A stretch of DNA of 64,000 nucleotides from Janthinobacterium silvisoli (GCF_014200725.1 NZ_JACHCL010000001.1:1488001-1552000); one strand, 5' to 3'. Counted from the stretch's first letter, positions 18,724 through 28,780 are shown. The notes: generated by a model from the sequence alone, not told the origin. A program made the numbers and translations.

Positions 18724-19149
18724 ATGTCGATGTCCGTCGGCTCCGATAGCGGAGAAGATCAAGTGATGTCAGAAATCAACACGACGCCGCTCGTCGACAT
18801 CATGTTGGTTTTGCTGATCATCTTTTTGATCACCAGTCCGGTTGTCCTCAAATTGCAGAAAATCGATCTGCCGATCGAGGCCAACCAAGCGCTTCAAAGC
18901 AAGCCTGATAATGTCAACATCGTTGTCAACAAAGATGGTGAAATTTATCTGGGCCAGAAAAGACTGAAAGATACGAACGAACTGTTCGATTATCTGAAAG
19001 TTGAAGCAGTGAAAGTACCGCAGCCGGAAGTACATGTTCGTGGCGACCAGGAAGCACGCTACGAATCGATCGGCCGGGTTATTTTCACGACCCAACGTGC
19101 CGGTATCCAGAAGGTCGGCTTCATCACCGAACCACCTGACAAAGGCTGA
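18724..19149 (+). CDS. exbD: ExbD biopolymer transport protein (copy 1)
   Basis: A 141-residue ExbD/TolR protein. Its N-terminus is cytosolic, and its single helix TPLVDIMLVLLIIFLITSPVV carries the proton-conducting Asp (VDI). A periplasmic domain follows, ending IQKVGFITEPPDKG. It is 5 bp downstream of exbB. A second, divergent ExbD is encoded at 19255. Confidence 0.94.
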   Translation: MSMSVGSDSGEDQVMSEINTTPLVDIMLVLLIIFLITSPVVLKLQKIDLPIEANQALQSKPDNVNIVVNKDGEIYLGQKRLKDTNELFDYLKVEAVKVPQPEVHVRGDQEARYESIGRVIFTTQRAGIQKVGFITEPPDKG

Positions 19150-19161
19150 TAGCGACTGAGC

Positions 19162-19226
19162 CTGGCATCCTGGCAACACAAGGATGCCAGTGCCGGAAGC
19201 TTGCCGGGCGGCTGTATCGCCCGGCA
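19162..19226 (+). other. Two strong hairpins between the exbD genes
   Basis: CTGGCATCCT (19162-19171) pairs with AGGATGCCAG (19181-19190), and TGCCGGGCG (19202-19210) pairs with CGCCCGGCA (19218-19226). Neither has a T-run. They fill the 105-bp gap between exbD copies and could protect or process the mRNA. Confidence 0.6.
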
Positions 19227-19254
19227 CTTCGTTGGACTTCTTAAAGGAAATACT

Positions 19255-19686
19255 ATGAGTATGAATGTCGGTTCGGGTAGTTCGCCTAACGCGGATCCGG
19301 AACCAATGATGGAACTGAACATGACGCCCCTCATCGACGTGATGCTGGTGCTGATTATCATGTTGATCATCACAATTCCTAAACAAAACCACTCGGTGAA
19401 CTTGAACATGCCGGTCGGCAATCCTCCGCCACCGACAGCGCCACCAGTGGTCGTCACGATCGATGTCGATTTTGACGGTACTGTCTTGTGGGACAACCAG
19501 GTCGTTCCTGACCGTGCCTCGCTGGAAGCCAAACTGAGCAACGTTGCCGCGCAAGCGGACCAGCCGGAAGTGCATCTGCGTCCGAACAAGCTGGCCGAAT
19601 ACAAAGTCGTCGCCGGTGTGATGGCTTCGGCACAGCGTCTGGGCGTGACCAAAATCGGTCTGGTCGGCAACGAGCAATTCCAGTAA
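19255..19686 (+). CDS. exbD2: ExbD biopolymer transport protein (copy 2)
   Basis: A 143-residue ExbD/TolR protein beginning MSMNVGSGSSPNADPEPMME. The membrane helix TPLIDVMLVLIIMLIITIP has the conserved Asp. The periplasmic domain ends RLGVTKIGLVGNEQFQ. I chose ATG 19255 because AAAGGAAA lies just upstream. Pairs of ExbD genes behind tonB-exbB are known in Xanthomonas and other groups. Heteromeric or receptor-specific use is possible but not shown by sequence. Confidence 0.93.
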   Translation: MSMNVGSGSSPNADPEPMMELNMTPLIDVMLVLIIMLIITIPKQNHSVNLNMPVGNPPPPTAPPVVVTIDVDFDGTVLWDNQVVPDRASLEAKLSNVAAQADQPEVHLRPNKLAEYKVVAGVMASAQRLGVTKIGLVGNEQFQ

Positions 19687-19715
19687 GCTGCAGCAATCAG
19701 GTTCTCTTTACATCC

Positions 19716-19748
19716 GAATAGGCAGGACTTCCTGCCTATTCGCTTTTT
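19716..19748 (+). terminator. Terminator after exbD2
   Basis: An eleven-base perfect stem GAATAGGCAGG (19716-19726) / CCTGCCTATTC (19731-19741), loop ACTT, is followed by GCTTTTT. It ends 16 bp before the next start codon, so the following TPR gene depends on readthrough or on a promoter embedded here. Confidence 0.8.
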
Positions 19749-19764
19749 ACTGAAAGACTTTCTC

Positions 19765-20976
19765 ATGTCCAAGTTTCGTCTCGCTCATCTCGGCCTCGTC
19801 ATGGCCGCTATCGGTTTTACCGCAGCAACTCCCGTAATCGGCCTGGGCTCGCTGGCATACGCCGCGGACACCGTGCGTGCCGAAGTGGGCAAACCACTGC
19901 AAGAAGCACAAAAACTTGCTAGCAGCGGAAAAAACAAGGAAGCGCTGGCCAAACTGCGCGAAGCAGACAGCGTCGGCGGCAAAACCGCCTTTGAAAGCTA
20001 CCAGATCGAACGCGTACGCGCTTCGGCCGCTGCAGCAGCCGGCGATAACCCTACCGCTATCAAGGCTTTCGAAGCCGTCATCAATTCCGGCCGCCTGAGC
20101 GCCGCCGAAGCCCCAAAATTCACGCAGGCCCTGGCCGGCATGTACTACCGCGCCAAGGACTGGCCTAACGCCATTACCTGGATCAACCGCTCCTTGAAAG
20201 ACAAGGAAGATCCACAAATGCGCGAACTGCTGATCCAGACTTACTACGTCAGCGGCAACTATCCAGCGGCAGCGAAAGAGCTGCAAGCACGCGGCGGCAA
20301 CTCGGAAAGCAGCCTGCAAATGCTGGCCAACATCCAGTTGAAGCAAAACGACAAGGCTGGCTATGTGGCTACCCTGGAAAAACTGGCTGCCAGCTATCCA
20401 AAACCTAGCTACTGGGCTGACCTGCTGAACCGTGTTTCCGGCAAACCTGGCTTCTCGCAACGCCTGGGCCTGGACGTGCAGCGTTTGCGCCTGGCGAACG
20501 GCCTGTTCACCAAAGCTTCCGAATACATGGAGCTGAGCCAGTTGGCCCTGCAAGCAGGCAACCCTGGCGAAGCGTTGAAAATCATCGATCAAGGCTACAA
20601 AAAAGGCATCTTGGGCACGGGCGCCGATGCGCCACGCCACCAGCGCCTGAAAGACCTGGCCGTGAAAACCGAAACTGACCTGAAAGCCAACGCTGCCAAG
20701 TCGGAAGCGGAATTCATCAAGCTGAAAGATGCAGACAGCCTGAGCAAACTGGGCTTTGCACTGGTGTATGAAGGCCAAGCCGACAAGGGCCTGGACCTGA
20801 TGAACCAGGCCGTGAAGATGGGCACTGCCAAGTACCAGGATGAAGCGCAATTGCACCTGGGCATCGCTTACGGCGTCGCTGGCAAGAAAGCCAACGCCCA
20901 GACCGCCCTGAAAGCCGTCAAAGGCACGGACGGCAATGCCGACCTGGCCCGCTACTGGTCTTTGATGCTCAAGTAA
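19765..20976 (+). CDS. Exported tetratricopeptide-repeat protein
   Basis: A 403-residue protein with a signal peptide (MSKFRLAHLGLVMAAIGF to about LAYAAD, residue 35). The rest is helical repeats of TPR type, for example EAQKLASSGKNKEALAKLREA, ALAGMYYRAKDWPNAITWINR, LLIQTYYVSGNYPAAAKELQ and LGFALVYEGQADKGLDLMNQA. No enzymatic motif is seen. Its position directly behind the TonB system suggests a periplasmic accessory role, but a strong terminator separates them. Genes like this are commonly found next to exbD2 in Oxalobacteraceae (my recollection, unverified). Confidence 0.85.
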   Translation: MSKFRLAHLGLVMAAIGFTAATPVIGLGSLAYAADTVRAEVGKPLQEAQKLASSGKNKEALAKLREADSVGGKTAFESYQIERVRASAAAAAGDNPTAIKAFEAVINSGRLSAAEAPKFTQALAGMYYRAKDWPNAITWINRSLKDKEDPQMRELLIQTYYVSGNYPAAAKELQARGGNSESSLQMLANIQLKQNDKAGYVATLEKLAASYPKPSYWADLLNRVSGKPGFSQRLGLDVQRLRLANGLFTKASEYMELSQLALQAGNPGEALKIIDQGYKKGILGTGADAPRHQRLKDLAVKTETDLKANAAKSEAEFIKLKDADSLSKLGFALVYEGQADKGLDLMNQAVKMGTAKYQDEAQLHLGIAYGVAGKKANAQTALKAVKGTDGNADLARYWSLMLK

Positions 20977-21009
20977 TCAGCACTACGCCACTCGTGGCGT
21001 AAAAGTCTG

Positions 21010-21046
21010 AAAGCGTTGCCGGCCCTCGTGCTGGCAACGCTTTTTT
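21010..21046 (+). terminator. Terminator after the TPR gene
   Basis: AGCGTTGCC (21012-21020) pairs with GGCAACGCT (21033-21041), followed by six T. Confidence 0.8.
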
Positions 21047-21150
21047 ACCATTTCAGGGGCGAAATAAGTGCTCTGCCAGCCTTGACGGCTGTGCATCCCT
21101 GAAACAGTCCGTATAATCCCCCATTTGGCACAGTTTTTCATCAGATTCCT

Positions 21151-22122
21151 ATGAAGGTATTCCGCGGACTTCCCAATGCCCAGGCACGCGCGCCTTGCGC
21201 GCTGACCATCGGCAATTTTGACGGTGTCCACATCGGTCATCAAGCCTTGCTGGCGCGCGTGCGCACCGCGGCGACCGAACTCGGCCTGGAAGCGGCCGTG
21301 ATGACGTTCGAACCACACCCGCGCGAATTCTTTGCGCAGCGCGCTGGCGACCTGTCGAAAGCCCCACAACGCATCGCCAACCTGCGCGACAAGCTGCAAT
21401 CCTTGGACGATGCCGGTATCGACAGAGTCATCGTCGAGCATTTCAGCGCCCAGTTCGCTTCCCTGACGCCCCAGGAATTCACGGAAAAAGTGCTGGTCGA
21501 CGGCTTGCACGTGAAATGGCTGATGGTCGGCGACGACTTTTGCTATGGCGCCCGGCGCGCCGGCGATGTTGCCATGTTGCAAGAAGCCGGCCGCAAATAC
21601 GGTTTCCACGTTGAAACCCTGCCGACCGTGATGAAGGGCAGCACGCGCATTTCCTCATCGGCCGTGCGCCTGGCGCTGGCCGATGGCGACTTTACCCTGG
21701 CGCAACAGTTGCTGGGCCACCCCTACGCGATTTCCGGCCATGTGATCCATGGCCAGAAGCTGGGGCGCACCCTGGGTTTTCCTACCCTGAACCTGCGCGT
21801 GGCGCACCGCCCTGCCCTGTCCGGCATTTTCATCGTGCAAGTGCATGGCCTGGGGCCACAGCCACTGCCCGCCGTGGCCAGCCTGGGTGTACGCCCTACC
21901 GTCGACGACAGTGGACGCGTCTTGCTGGAAGTACATCTGTTTGACTTCGCCCAGTCCTGCTATGGCAAGATGGTGCGCGTGGAATTCCTGGAAAAACTGC
22001 GCGACGAAGAGAAATACCACGACTTGCCCACCCTGACGGCCGCCATCCAGCGCGACTCGAATCAGGCACGCGCCTATTTTGAGCAGCGCAGCGGCGCCAT
22101 TACCGCCACCGACCGAATTTGA
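21151..22122 (+). CDS. ribF: Bifunctional riboflavin kinase / FAD synthetase
   Basis: A 323-residue protein. The N-terminal nucleotidyltransferase has GNFDGVHIGHQALL and GDDFCYGARRAGD. The C-terminal flavokinase has GRTLGFPTLNL and the late LEVHLFDF. It converts riboflavin to FMN and then FAD. No FMN riboswitch precedes it: only about 105 bp separate it from the upstream terminator. The position before ileS and lspA is the usual proteobacterial order. Confidence 0.96.
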   Translation: MKVFRGLPNAQARAPCALTIGNFDGVHIGHQALLARVRTAATELGLEAAVMTFEPHPREFFAQRAGDLSKAPQRIANLRDKLQSLDDAGIDRVIVEHFSAQFASLTPQEFTEKVLVDGLHVKWLMVGDDFCYGARRAGDVAMLQEAGRKYGFHVETLPTVMKGSTRISSSAVRLALADGDFTLAQQLLGHPYAISGHVIHGQKLGRTLGFPTLNLRVAHRPALSGIFIVQVHGLGPQPLPAVASLGVRPTVDDSGRVLLEVHLFDFAQSCYGKMVRVEFLEKLRDEEKYHDLPTLTAAIQRDSNQARAYFEQRSGAITATDRI

Positions 22123-22194
22123 TCCCGGCCAACTTCGCATTCGCCGCATGGCGGCTGACGCCGCCGCAAACCATCAATACAAATAAAGAAGATT

Positions 22195-25089
22195 ATGTCC
22201 GACCAAAACAAGCCAGCCACGCCCAAGCAAAAACCTGTCAGCAAATACCCGGTCAATATGACGGAAACCCCGTTTCCTATGCGCGGCGACATGGCCAAGC
22301 GCGAGCCATTGTGGGTACAGCAATGGCAAGACAAGAAAATTTATGAGCGCGTGCGCAAGGCTGCCGCTGGCCGTCCAAAATTCATCCTGCACGACGGCCC
22401 GCCGTATGCCAACGGCGACATTCACCTGGGCCACGCCGTCAACAAGATCCTGAAGGACATGGTCGTCAAGTCGCGCTCGCTGGCCGGTTTCGACGCACCG
22501 TATGTACCGGGCTGGGATTGCCACGGCATGCCGATCGAGATCCAGATCGAAAAACTGCATGGCAAAAACCTGCCGACGGCCGAAGTGCTGGAAAAAGCCC
22601 GCGCCTACGCCAATGTGCAGGTCGAGCGCCAAAAGAAAGACTTTATCCGTCTGGGCGTGCTGGGCGAATGGGACAATCCTTATCTGACCATGGCGCATGG
22701 CAATGAAGCGGACGAATTGCGCGCGCTGGGCAAACTGCTGGAAAAAGGTTATGTCTACCGTGGTTTGAAACCGGTCAACTGGTGCTTCGACTGCCAATCG
22801 GCGCTGGCCGAGGCGGAAGTGGAATACGCGGAAAAACGCGATCCGGCGATCGACGTGGGCTTCAAATTCGCCGAGCCAGAAAAACTGGCGGCCGCGTTTG
22901 GCCTGCCATCGCTGCCGACGGACAATGGCTTCATCGTCATCTGGACCACCACCCCGTGGACCATCCCGTCGAATCAGGCGCTGAACGTACACCCTGAAAT
23001 CAAATACGCGCTGGTGAAAGCCGAGCGTGACGGCCAGCCTTTGCTGCTGATCCTGGCGCAAGACCTGGTGGTGGCCAGCCTGGCGCGCTTCAAGCTCGAG
23101 GGCACGACGATTGCCACTTGCGACGGCGCGGCCCTGGCCGGCATCAGCTTCCGCCATCCGCTGCATGCCAGCGACGCTTTCTATGACCGATTGTCGCCCT
23201 TGTACTTGGCCGAATACGTGACCACCGAAGCCGGTACCGGCGTGGTCCACTCGGCGCCGGCCTATGGCCTGGACGACTTCTTGTCGTGCAAGGCGCATGG
23301 CATGAAGGATGACGACTTCATCAAGCCGGTGATGGGCGATGGCAAATTCGCCTCCACCCTGCCATTGTTTGGCGGCATGAGCATCTGGGAAGCCTCGAAA
23401 CCGATCTGCAACGCCTTGCGCGAAGCGGGCGCGCTGTTCGAAGTGAAGATGTTCGACCACAGCTATATGCATTGCTGGCGCCATAAGACGCCGATCATCT
23501 ACCGCGCCACCTCGCAGTGGTTCGCCGGCATGGATGTGACGCCTAAAGATGGCGGCGCGACCCTGCGCGAAACCGCCCTGCAAGGCATCGCCGACACCCA
23601 GTTCTTCCCGGACTGGGGCCAGGCGCGCCTGCACGGCATGATCGCCAACCGTCCTGACTGGACGTTGTCGCGCCAGCGCCAGTGGGGCGTGCCGATGGCC
23701 TTCATCGTGCACAAGGAAACGGGCGACCTGCATCCGCGTACGCCGGAACTGCTGGAACAAGTGGCCAAGCTGATCGAAAAAGACGGCATCGAAGCATGGC
23801 AAACGTTGGACCTGGCTGACCTGATCGGCGACGAGGCAGCCATCTACGCCAAGAACAAGGACACGCTGGACGTGTGGTTCGATTCCGGCGCCACGCACCA
23901 GACCGTACTCGGTGGCCCGCAAGGCAAGGGCTCGCACGCGACGCAGCTGCAATTCCCGGCCGACCTGTACCTGGAAGGCTCGGACCAGCATCGCGGCTGG
24001 TTCCATTCCTCACTGCTGGTGTCGTCGATGCTGAACGGCCATCCTCCATATAAGGCGCTGCTGACGCACGGCTTCACGGTCGATGGCGAAGGCAAGAAGA
24101 TGTCCAAGTCGCTCGGTAACACCCTGGCGCCGCAAAAGATCTCGGATACCCTGGGCGCCGACATCCTGCGCCTGTGGATCGCCTCGACCGACTACACGGG
24201 CGAACTGTCGATCTCCGACGAGATCCTGAAACGCGTGACGGAATCGTATCGCCGCATCCGCAATACCTTGCGCTTCCTGCTGGCTAATACCTCGGACTTC
24301 AACCCTGCCACCGATGCTGTGCCGGTGGCCGAGCTGTTCGAGATCGACCGCTATGCGATCGCCAACATGGCCTCGCTGCAGGAGCAGATCGAGAAGAACT
24401 ACACCAGCTACGAGTTCCATCCGGTGGTGTCGAAACTGCAGACCTACTGCTCGGAAGACCTGGGCGGCTTCTACCTGGACATCCTGAAAGACCGCCTGTA
24501 TACCACCGGCCTGACCTCGATCGCCCGCCGCTCCGCGCAGACCGCCCTGTGGCACATCACGCAAAGCCTGCTGCGCCTGATGGCCCCTGCCCTGTCGTTC
24601 ACGGCAGAAGAAGCGTGGGCCGTGTTTGCCGGCGCCGAAGCGTATGCCGCCAGCGATGAAACCATCTTCACGCAAACCTGGTGGCAACTGCCGGCCGTGG
24701 CCGACGCTGAAGCGCTGCTGGAAAAATACACGGCCCTGCGCGCCGTGCGCACGGACGTGACAAAGCAGCTGGAAGACTTGCGCACCTCGGGCGCGATCGG
24801 CTCCTCGCTGCAGGCGGAACTGACGATCAAGGCAGCGCCGATGAAGTACAAGCTGCTCACGACCCTGGAAGATGACTTGAAGTTCGTCTTCATCACTTCG
24901 CAGGCGAGCGTAGTCGAAGTGCCTGAGGAAGCCGCCGAAGAAGTGGTCGTGGCCGCATCGACGGCGCCGAAGTGCGAGCGCTGCTGGCATTACCGCAGCG
25001 ACGTGGGCACGGATGCTGCACACCCGACCCTGTGCGGCCGCTGCGTCAGCAATCTGTTCGGCAAAGGCGAGTCGCGCCGCTTCGCCTAA
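22195..25089 (+). CDS. ileS: Isoleucyl-tRNA synthetase
   Basis: A 964-residue class I synthetase. The HIGH-type motif is [16 protein letters not shown], and the KMSKS motif is [10 protein letters not shown]. The editing domain carries [13 protein letters not shown], and the C-terminal zinc finger is [12 protein letters not shown] with CGRCVSN. Full length and intact. AAAGAAG precedes ATG 22195. The long frames readable on the opposite strand here are not genes. Confidence 0.98.
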   Translation: MSDQNKPATPKQKPVSKYPVNMTETPFPMRGDMAKREPLWVQQWQDKKIYERVRKAAAGRPKFILHDGPPYANGDIHLGHAVNKILKDMVVKSRSLAGFDAPYVPGWDCHGMPIEIQIEKLHGKNLPTAEVLEKARAYANVQVERQKKDFIRLGVLGEWDNPYLTMAHGNEADELRALGKLLEKGYVYRGLKPVNWCFDCQSALAEAEVEYAEKRDPAIDVGFKFAEPEKLAAAFGLPSLPTDNGFIVIWTTTPWTIPSNQALNVHPEIKYALVKAERDGQPLLLILAQDLVVASLARFKLEGTTIATCDGAALAGISFRHPLHASDAFYDRLSPLYLAEYVTTEAGTGVVHSAPAYGLDDFLSCKAHGMKDDDFIKPVMGDGKFASTLPLFGGMSIWEASKPICNALREAGALFEVKMFDHSYMHCWRHKTPIIYRATSQWFAGMDVTPKDGGATLRETALQGIADTQFFPDWGQARLHGMIANRPDWTLSRQRQWGVPMAFIVHKETGDLHPRTPELLEQVAKLIEKDGIEAWQTLDLADLIGDEAAIYAKNKDTLDVWFDSGATHQTVLGGPQGKGSHATQLQFPADLYLEGSDQHRGWFHSSLLVSSMLNGHPPYKALLTHGFTVDGEGKKMSKSLGNTLAPQKISDTLGADILRLWIASTDYTGELSISDEILKRVTESYRRIRNTLRFLLANTSDFNPATDAVPVAELFEIDRYAIANMASLQEQIEKNYTSYEFHPVVSKLQTYCSEDLGGFYLDILKDRLYTTGLTSIARRSAQTALWHITQSLLRLMAPALSFTAEEAWAVFAGAEAYAASDETIFTQTWWQLPAVADAEALLEKYTALRAVRTDVTKQLEDLRTSGAIGSSLQAELTIKAAPMKYKLLTTLEDDLKFVFITSQASVVEVPEEAAEEVVVAASTAPKCERCWHYRSDVGTDAAHPTLCGRCVSNLFGKGESRRFA

Positions 25090-25123
25090 AACAAGGCGGG
25101 GATGACATCTTCCCCGCAACCAC

Positions 25124-25153
25124 CCGCCGCTGCCACCATCCCGGCAGCGGCGG
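25124..25153 (+). other. GC-rich hairpin between ileS and lspA
   Basis: CCGCCGCTGCC (25124-25134) pairs perfectly with GGCAGCGGCGG (25143-25153). No T-run follows. It lies 22 bp before the lspA start codon and could lower lspA translation or mark an mRNA boundary. Confidence 0.5.
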
Positions 25154-25174
25154 CTTCACCTTCCCTGGAAAAAT

Positions 25175-25678
25175 ATGGCCACCAAAAACCGTTTTTCATC
25201 GAAACCAAAATCGTCCCTGATTCCCTGGCTGGGCATCGCCGCCATCGTCATCCTGTTCGACCAGATCACCAAGATCACGATACAGCGCACCTTCAGCTAT
25301 GCGCAGGAAATGGTCATCACCTCGTATTTCAACCTGGTGCTGGCGTATAACAAGGGCGCCGCGTTCAGCTTTTTGTCCGACCAGGGCGGCTGGCAGCGCT
25401 ACTTCTTTACCGCCATCGCCCTGGCGGCGGCCGGCTACATCATCTATCTGCTGAAAAAGCACGCCGGCCAGCGCATGTTTTGCTGGGCCCTGTCGCTGAT
25501 ACTCGGTGGCGCACTCGGTAACGCCATCGACCGCCTGGTGTATGGCCATGTGGTCGATTTCCTCGATTTTCACTGGAAAAGCTGGGGCCACTTCCCTGCT
25601 TTCAATATCGCCGACAGCGCCATCTGCATCGGTGCGGCCCTGTTCATCATCGATGAACTGCGCCGGGTGAACAAGTAA
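25175..25678 (+). CDS. lspA: Lipoprotein signal peptidase II
   Basis: A 167-residue protein with four membrane helices. The catalytic aspartates are D119 ([15 protein letters not shown]) and D147 (FNIADSAI). The conserved [19 protein letters not shown] segment is near 50-65. It cleaves the signal peptide of diacylglyceryl prolipoproteins at the inner membrane, including the lipoprotein encoded at 27414. The start is ATG 25175. Confidence 0.97.
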   Translation: MATKNRFSSKPKSSLIPWLGIAAIVILFDQITKITIQRTFSYAQEMVITSYFNLVLAYNKGAAFSFLSDQGGWQRYFFTAIALAAAGYIIYLLKKHAGQRMFCWALSLILGGALGNAIDRLVYGHVVDFLDFHWKSWGHFPAFNIADSAICIGAALFIIDELRRVNK

Positions 25679-25699
25679 CCAATACTGCAGGAGAACGGC

Positions 25700-26920
25700 A
25701 TGGAACTGTCCGGCAAAAAAATCGTCCTCGGACTCTCGGGCGGCGTCGCCTGCTACAAGGCAGCGGAACTGTGCCGCGCGCTGACCCGCGCCGGCGCTTC
25801 GGTGCAAGTGGTGATGACCGATGCGGCCAGCCACTTCATCACGGCCGTAACGATGCAGGCGCTGTCCGGCCACCCCGTACACACCAGCCAGTGGGATGCC
25901 CGCATCGACAACAATATGGCGCACATCGACCTGACCCGCCATGCGGACGCGATCCTGATCGCGCCATGTTCGGCCGACTTCATGCGCAAGCTGGCCCATG
26001 GCGTGTGCGACGACTTGCTGTCGACCCTGTGCCTGGCCCGCCCTGCCCATCTGCCGCTACTGGTAGCGCCCGCCATGAACGTGGAAATGTGGCAAAACCC
26101 GGCCACGCAGCGCAATGTGCAGCAACTGCGCGACGACGGCATACAGCTGTTTGGCCCGGCCGCCGGCGAACAGGCGTGCGGCGAAGTGGGCCTGGGCCGC
26201 ATGCTGGAACCGGAGCAGCTGCTAGCCGAGCTGATCGCCGCCTTCCAGCCTAAACTGCTGGCGGGCAAGCGCGTGCTGGTCACGGCCGGCCCGACCTTTG
26301 AAGCCATCGACCCGGTGCGCGGCATTACCAATCTGTCGTCGGGCAAGATGGGGTATGCGGTGGCCCGTGCGGCGCGCGAAGCGGGCGCCGAAGTGCTGCT
26401 CATTTCCGGCCCTACGGCTTTGGAAGCGCCATTCGGCGTGCGCCGCATCGATGTGCAAAGCGCGCAGCAGATGCACGACGCCGTGCTGTCCCACGTCGAT
26501 GGCCAGCATGTATTTATCGCCGTGGCCGCCGTGGCGGACTGGCGCGTGCTCAATGCCAGCGAGCAGAAAATGAAAAAGCAGGCTGACGGCTCGGTGCCGG
26601 AACTGAAGTTCGCGCAAAACCCCGACATCCTGGCCACCGTGGCGGCGCGCACCAACCTGTCCGGTTATCCGTATTGCGTGGGCTTTGCGGCCGAATCGGA
26701 AAATCTGGTCGAATTCGGTTCGACCAAGCGCGAGAAAAAAGGCATCCCCCTGTTGGTCGGCAATATCGGCCAGAACACCTTTGGCCAGGACGACAACACT
26801 ATCATCCTGTTCGATGAAGATGGCCACACGGTACTGCCACGCGCCTCGAAACTGGAACTGGCGCGCCAGCTGATTTCGGAAATCTCCAAGCGCATCGCCA
26901 GGATCTCGCTACTCAAATAA
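25700..26920 (+). CDS. coaBC: Bifunctional phosphopantothenoylcysteine decarboxylase / phosphopantothenate-cysteine ligase
   Basis: A 406-residue coenzyme A enzyme. The CoaC flavoprotein half shows [16 protein letters not shown], the active-site His in [23 protein letters not shown], and the catalytic Cys in [12 protein letters not shown]. The CoaB half starts near 190 with [27 protein letters not shown] and AVAAVADWR. An AGGAG box lies ahead of ATG 25700. It belongs to the lspA-coaBC-dut run. Confidence 0.97.
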   Translation: MELSGKKIVLGLSGGVACYKAAELCRALTRAGASVQVVMTDAASHFITAVTMQALSGHPVHTSQWDARIDNNMAHIDLTRHADAILIAPCSADFMRKLAHGVCDDLLSTLCLARPAHLPLLVAPAMNVEMWQNPATQRNVQQLRDDGIQLFGPAAGEQACGEVGLGRMLEPEQLLAELIAAFQPKLLAGKRVLVTAGPTFEAIDPVRGITNLSSGKMGYAVARAAREAGAEVLLISGPTALEAPFGVRRIDVQSAQQMHDAVLSHVDGQHVFIAVAAVADWRVLNASEQKMKKQADGSVPELKFAQNPDILATVAARTNLSGYPYCVGFAAESENLVEFGSTKREKKGIPLLVGNIGQNTFGQDDNTIILFDEDGHTVLPRASKLELARQLISEISKRIARISLLK

Positions 26921-26954
26921 CGCTGTTCAAATAACTCTTATCCGCTTTACATCA

Positions 26955-27404
26955 ATGAAAAATATCGACATCAAGATCCTCGACGCCCGCATGAAAGACC
27001 AGTTGCCGGCCTACGCCACGCCAGGCAGCGCCGGGCTGGACCTGCGCGCCTGCATCGATGCGCCGCTGACCATCGAAGCTGGCCAGACGGTGCTGATTCC
27101 TACCGGCCTGGCGATCCATATCGGCGACCCGGCCTACGCCGCCATGATCTTGCCGCGCAGCGGCATGGGTCACAAGAACGGCATCGTGCTGGGGAATCTG
27201 GTAGGCTTGATCGACTCCGATTACCAGGGCCAGCTGATGATCTCGACCTGGAACCGGGGCCAGAGCGCTTTTACGCTCAATCCCATGGAACGCCTGGCGC
27301 AGCTGATTATCGTGCCGGTGCTGCAAGTGGGCTTTAACGTCGTCGAAGAATTCGGCGACAGCGAACGCGGTGTTGGCGGATTCGGCAGCACCGGCAAACA
27401 CTAA
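26955..27404 (+). CDS. dut: dUTP diphosphatase (dUTPase)
   Basis: A 149-residue trimeric dUTPase with all five motifs: [46 protein letters not shown] and [13 protein letters not shown]. It hydrolyses dUTP to dUMP and keeps uracil out of DNA. It is coupled to coaBC in many proteobacteria, as here. Confidence 0.98.
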   Translation: MKNIDIKILDARMKDQLPAYATPGSAGLDLRACIDAPLTIEAGQTVLIPTGLAIHIGDPAYAAMILPRSGMGHKNGIVLGNLVGLIDSDYQGQLMISTWNRGQSAFTLNPMERLAQLIIVPVLQVGFNVVEEFGDSERGVGGFGSTGKH

Positions 27405-27413
27405 GGATTTTCT

Positions 27414-28517
27414 ATGCCAGCTTCACGCCATCTGACTTCAGCCCCAACCCTGCTGCGCCGATTGGCTCCTTCCCTTTTGCTGGCCGGTGCGGCCATCCTG
27501 ACCGGTTGCAGCACGCCTGCACCACAAGTCAGTGGCCCGTTCAACGTGGTGCCGGCGCCCGATGCGCCAGCGTACACGGCGGAGCAAAAGGCGGCGCAAC
27601 AGGAGCTGGTGAAGATGGTGGCCTTGCAAGACCGCCTGTCGAAAGTCTCGGCGCCCCTGCTGATCAATAACGCAGACCTGTGCAAGACCTACGCGCGCAA
27701 CCTGCTGGGCTTCACGGCCCAGAATAAATACTCGTATCCGGGCGTGTATGCCGACGCGGCGCAAGCGGCGCTCGGTTATGGCGAACAGATGCAAGTGTCT
27801 GGCGTGCTGCCCGGCAGTGGCGCGGCCCGCGCCGGTTTGCGCAAGGGCGACGCCCTGATCGCGGCCGAAGGCAAGCCGCTGCCTACCGGCCCGAAAGCGG
27901 AAGGCCCATTCGGCGCCATCGTCGGGCCGCTGGCATCGAAAAGCGCCAGCCTGAACATGACCATCGCCCGCCAGGGCGAACAGCAGCAGCTGGCCATCCC
28001 CGTCACGCGCGCCTGCGCCTTCCGGGTCGCCCTGGGCAATGCCGACAACGTCAATGCGTATTCGGACGGCTCGCGCATCCTGCTCACGCGCGGCATGATG
28101 GCCGCGGCACAGAATGATGAAAACATCGGCTTCGTGATCGCCCGCGAAATGGCCCACAATATTCTCGACCATGCGCGCACGCAGCGCTCGGCCGGCACGG
28201 CTGGCAGCATCATCGACAGCCTGGGCGCGGTGCAGCCCGACACCTCGATGCTGACGGGCGCCGCCGGCATCAAGGCCATGCCGCCCGACCTCGATGCTCA
28301 GGCCGACACCCTGGCCATCTATTTGCTGGCGCGCGCCGGCTACAACATCGACAACGCCGCCAGCTTCTGGCAGCGCCTGTCCACGCAAACGCCGGCCAGC
28401 GTCGCCAACGGCTACACGGCCCTGCACCCGGCCACCAGCGCACGCCTGGCCGCCATCAACAAGGCCGTGGCCGACGTTAAAGCCAAGCAGGCGGCGAAGA
28501 AACCCTTGAAGCCTTAA
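27414..28517 (+). CDS. Lipoprotein with PDZ-like segment and degenerate M48 metalloprotease domain
   Basis: A 367-residue lipoprotein. The lipobox LTGC puts the lipidated Cys at residue 32. A PDZ-like segment (about 118-195) includes VSGVLPGSGAARAGLRKGDALIAAEG. The M48-like domain follows, with VIAREMAHNILDHA at 241-254 where the family normally has HExxH: the first His is Arg244, while Glu245 and His248 remain. The third ligand region reads DAQADTLAIYLLARAGYN (294-311), Asp where Glu is usual. The YLLARAGYN tail is typical of M48. The protein is therefore probably an inactive or altered peptidase, perhaps a chaperone-like envelope factor. AAGGA precedes ATG 27414, 10 bp after dut. Confidence 0.82.
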   Translation: MPASRHLTSAPTLLRRLAPSLLLAGAAILTGCSTPAPQVSGPFNVVPAPDAPAYTAEQKAAQQELVKMVALQDRLSKVSAPLLINNADLCKTYARNLLGFTAQNKYSYPGVYADAAQAALGYGEQMQVSGVLPGSGAARAGLRKGDALIAAEGKPLPTGPKAEGPFGAIVGPLASKSASLNMTIARQGEQQQLAIPVTRACAFRVALGNADNVNAYSDGSRILLTRGMMAAAQNDENIGFVIAREMAHNILDHARTQRSAGTAGSIIDSLGAVQPDTSMLTGAAGIKAMPPDLDAQADTLAIYLLARAGYNIDNAASFWQRLSTQTPASVANGYTALHPATSARLAAINKAVADVKAKQAAKKPLKP

Positions 28518-28654
28518 AACCTGGGGAAATCGGGGAAATAGGTGCCCATGATCCAGGTCAGGGCGCCGCAAAATACCACGGCCAGAAACAGGACGATCAG
28601 CAGCTTGCCAAATTTGGGGATGCCATCGGTTTGTGTGTTTGGTTCGTGGGACAT
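28514..28654 (-). CDS. Small single-pass membrane protein (46 residues)
   Basis: The frame runs from ATG 28654 (MSHEPNTQTDGIPKFGKL) to a stop that overlaps the stop of the convergent lipoprotein gene. GGAGG lies just before the start codon. One hydrophobic helix (LLIVLFLAVVFCGALTWIMG, 18-37) is followed by the tail TYFPDFPRF. The N-terminus is polar. I do not recognise a family. The strong ribosome-binding site and clean membrane topology support a real gene. Confidence 0.65.
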   Translation of the reverse strand: MSHEPNTQTDGIPKFGKLLIVLFLAVVFCGALTWIMGTYFPDFPRF

Positions 28655-28780
28655 GGGACCTCCGCAGCTGGTGGAATGGCCAGTATAACGATAATATCTT
28701 GCAGCGCCAGCAAGCAAATAACAAGAAACGAGATGCGCCAGCATCGCTGGCCCTGCTACCTTTGCTGATTTTTTCTCACC

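Noticed and set aside
21126-21141. TGGCAC upstream of ribF as a sigma-54 promoter
   Set aside because: No GC element at the right spacing, and it is too close to the start codon of a housekeeping gene.
21047-21150. FMN riboswitch before ribF
   Set aside because: Only about 105 bp lie between the upstream terminator and ribF and no RFN conserved blocks are visible.
22174-24006. Long open frame (about 610 codons) antisense to ileS
   Set aside because: It lies opposite a fully conserved synthetase, is rich in His/Gln/Arg as expected from reverse-reading GC-rich codons, and has no recognisable domain.
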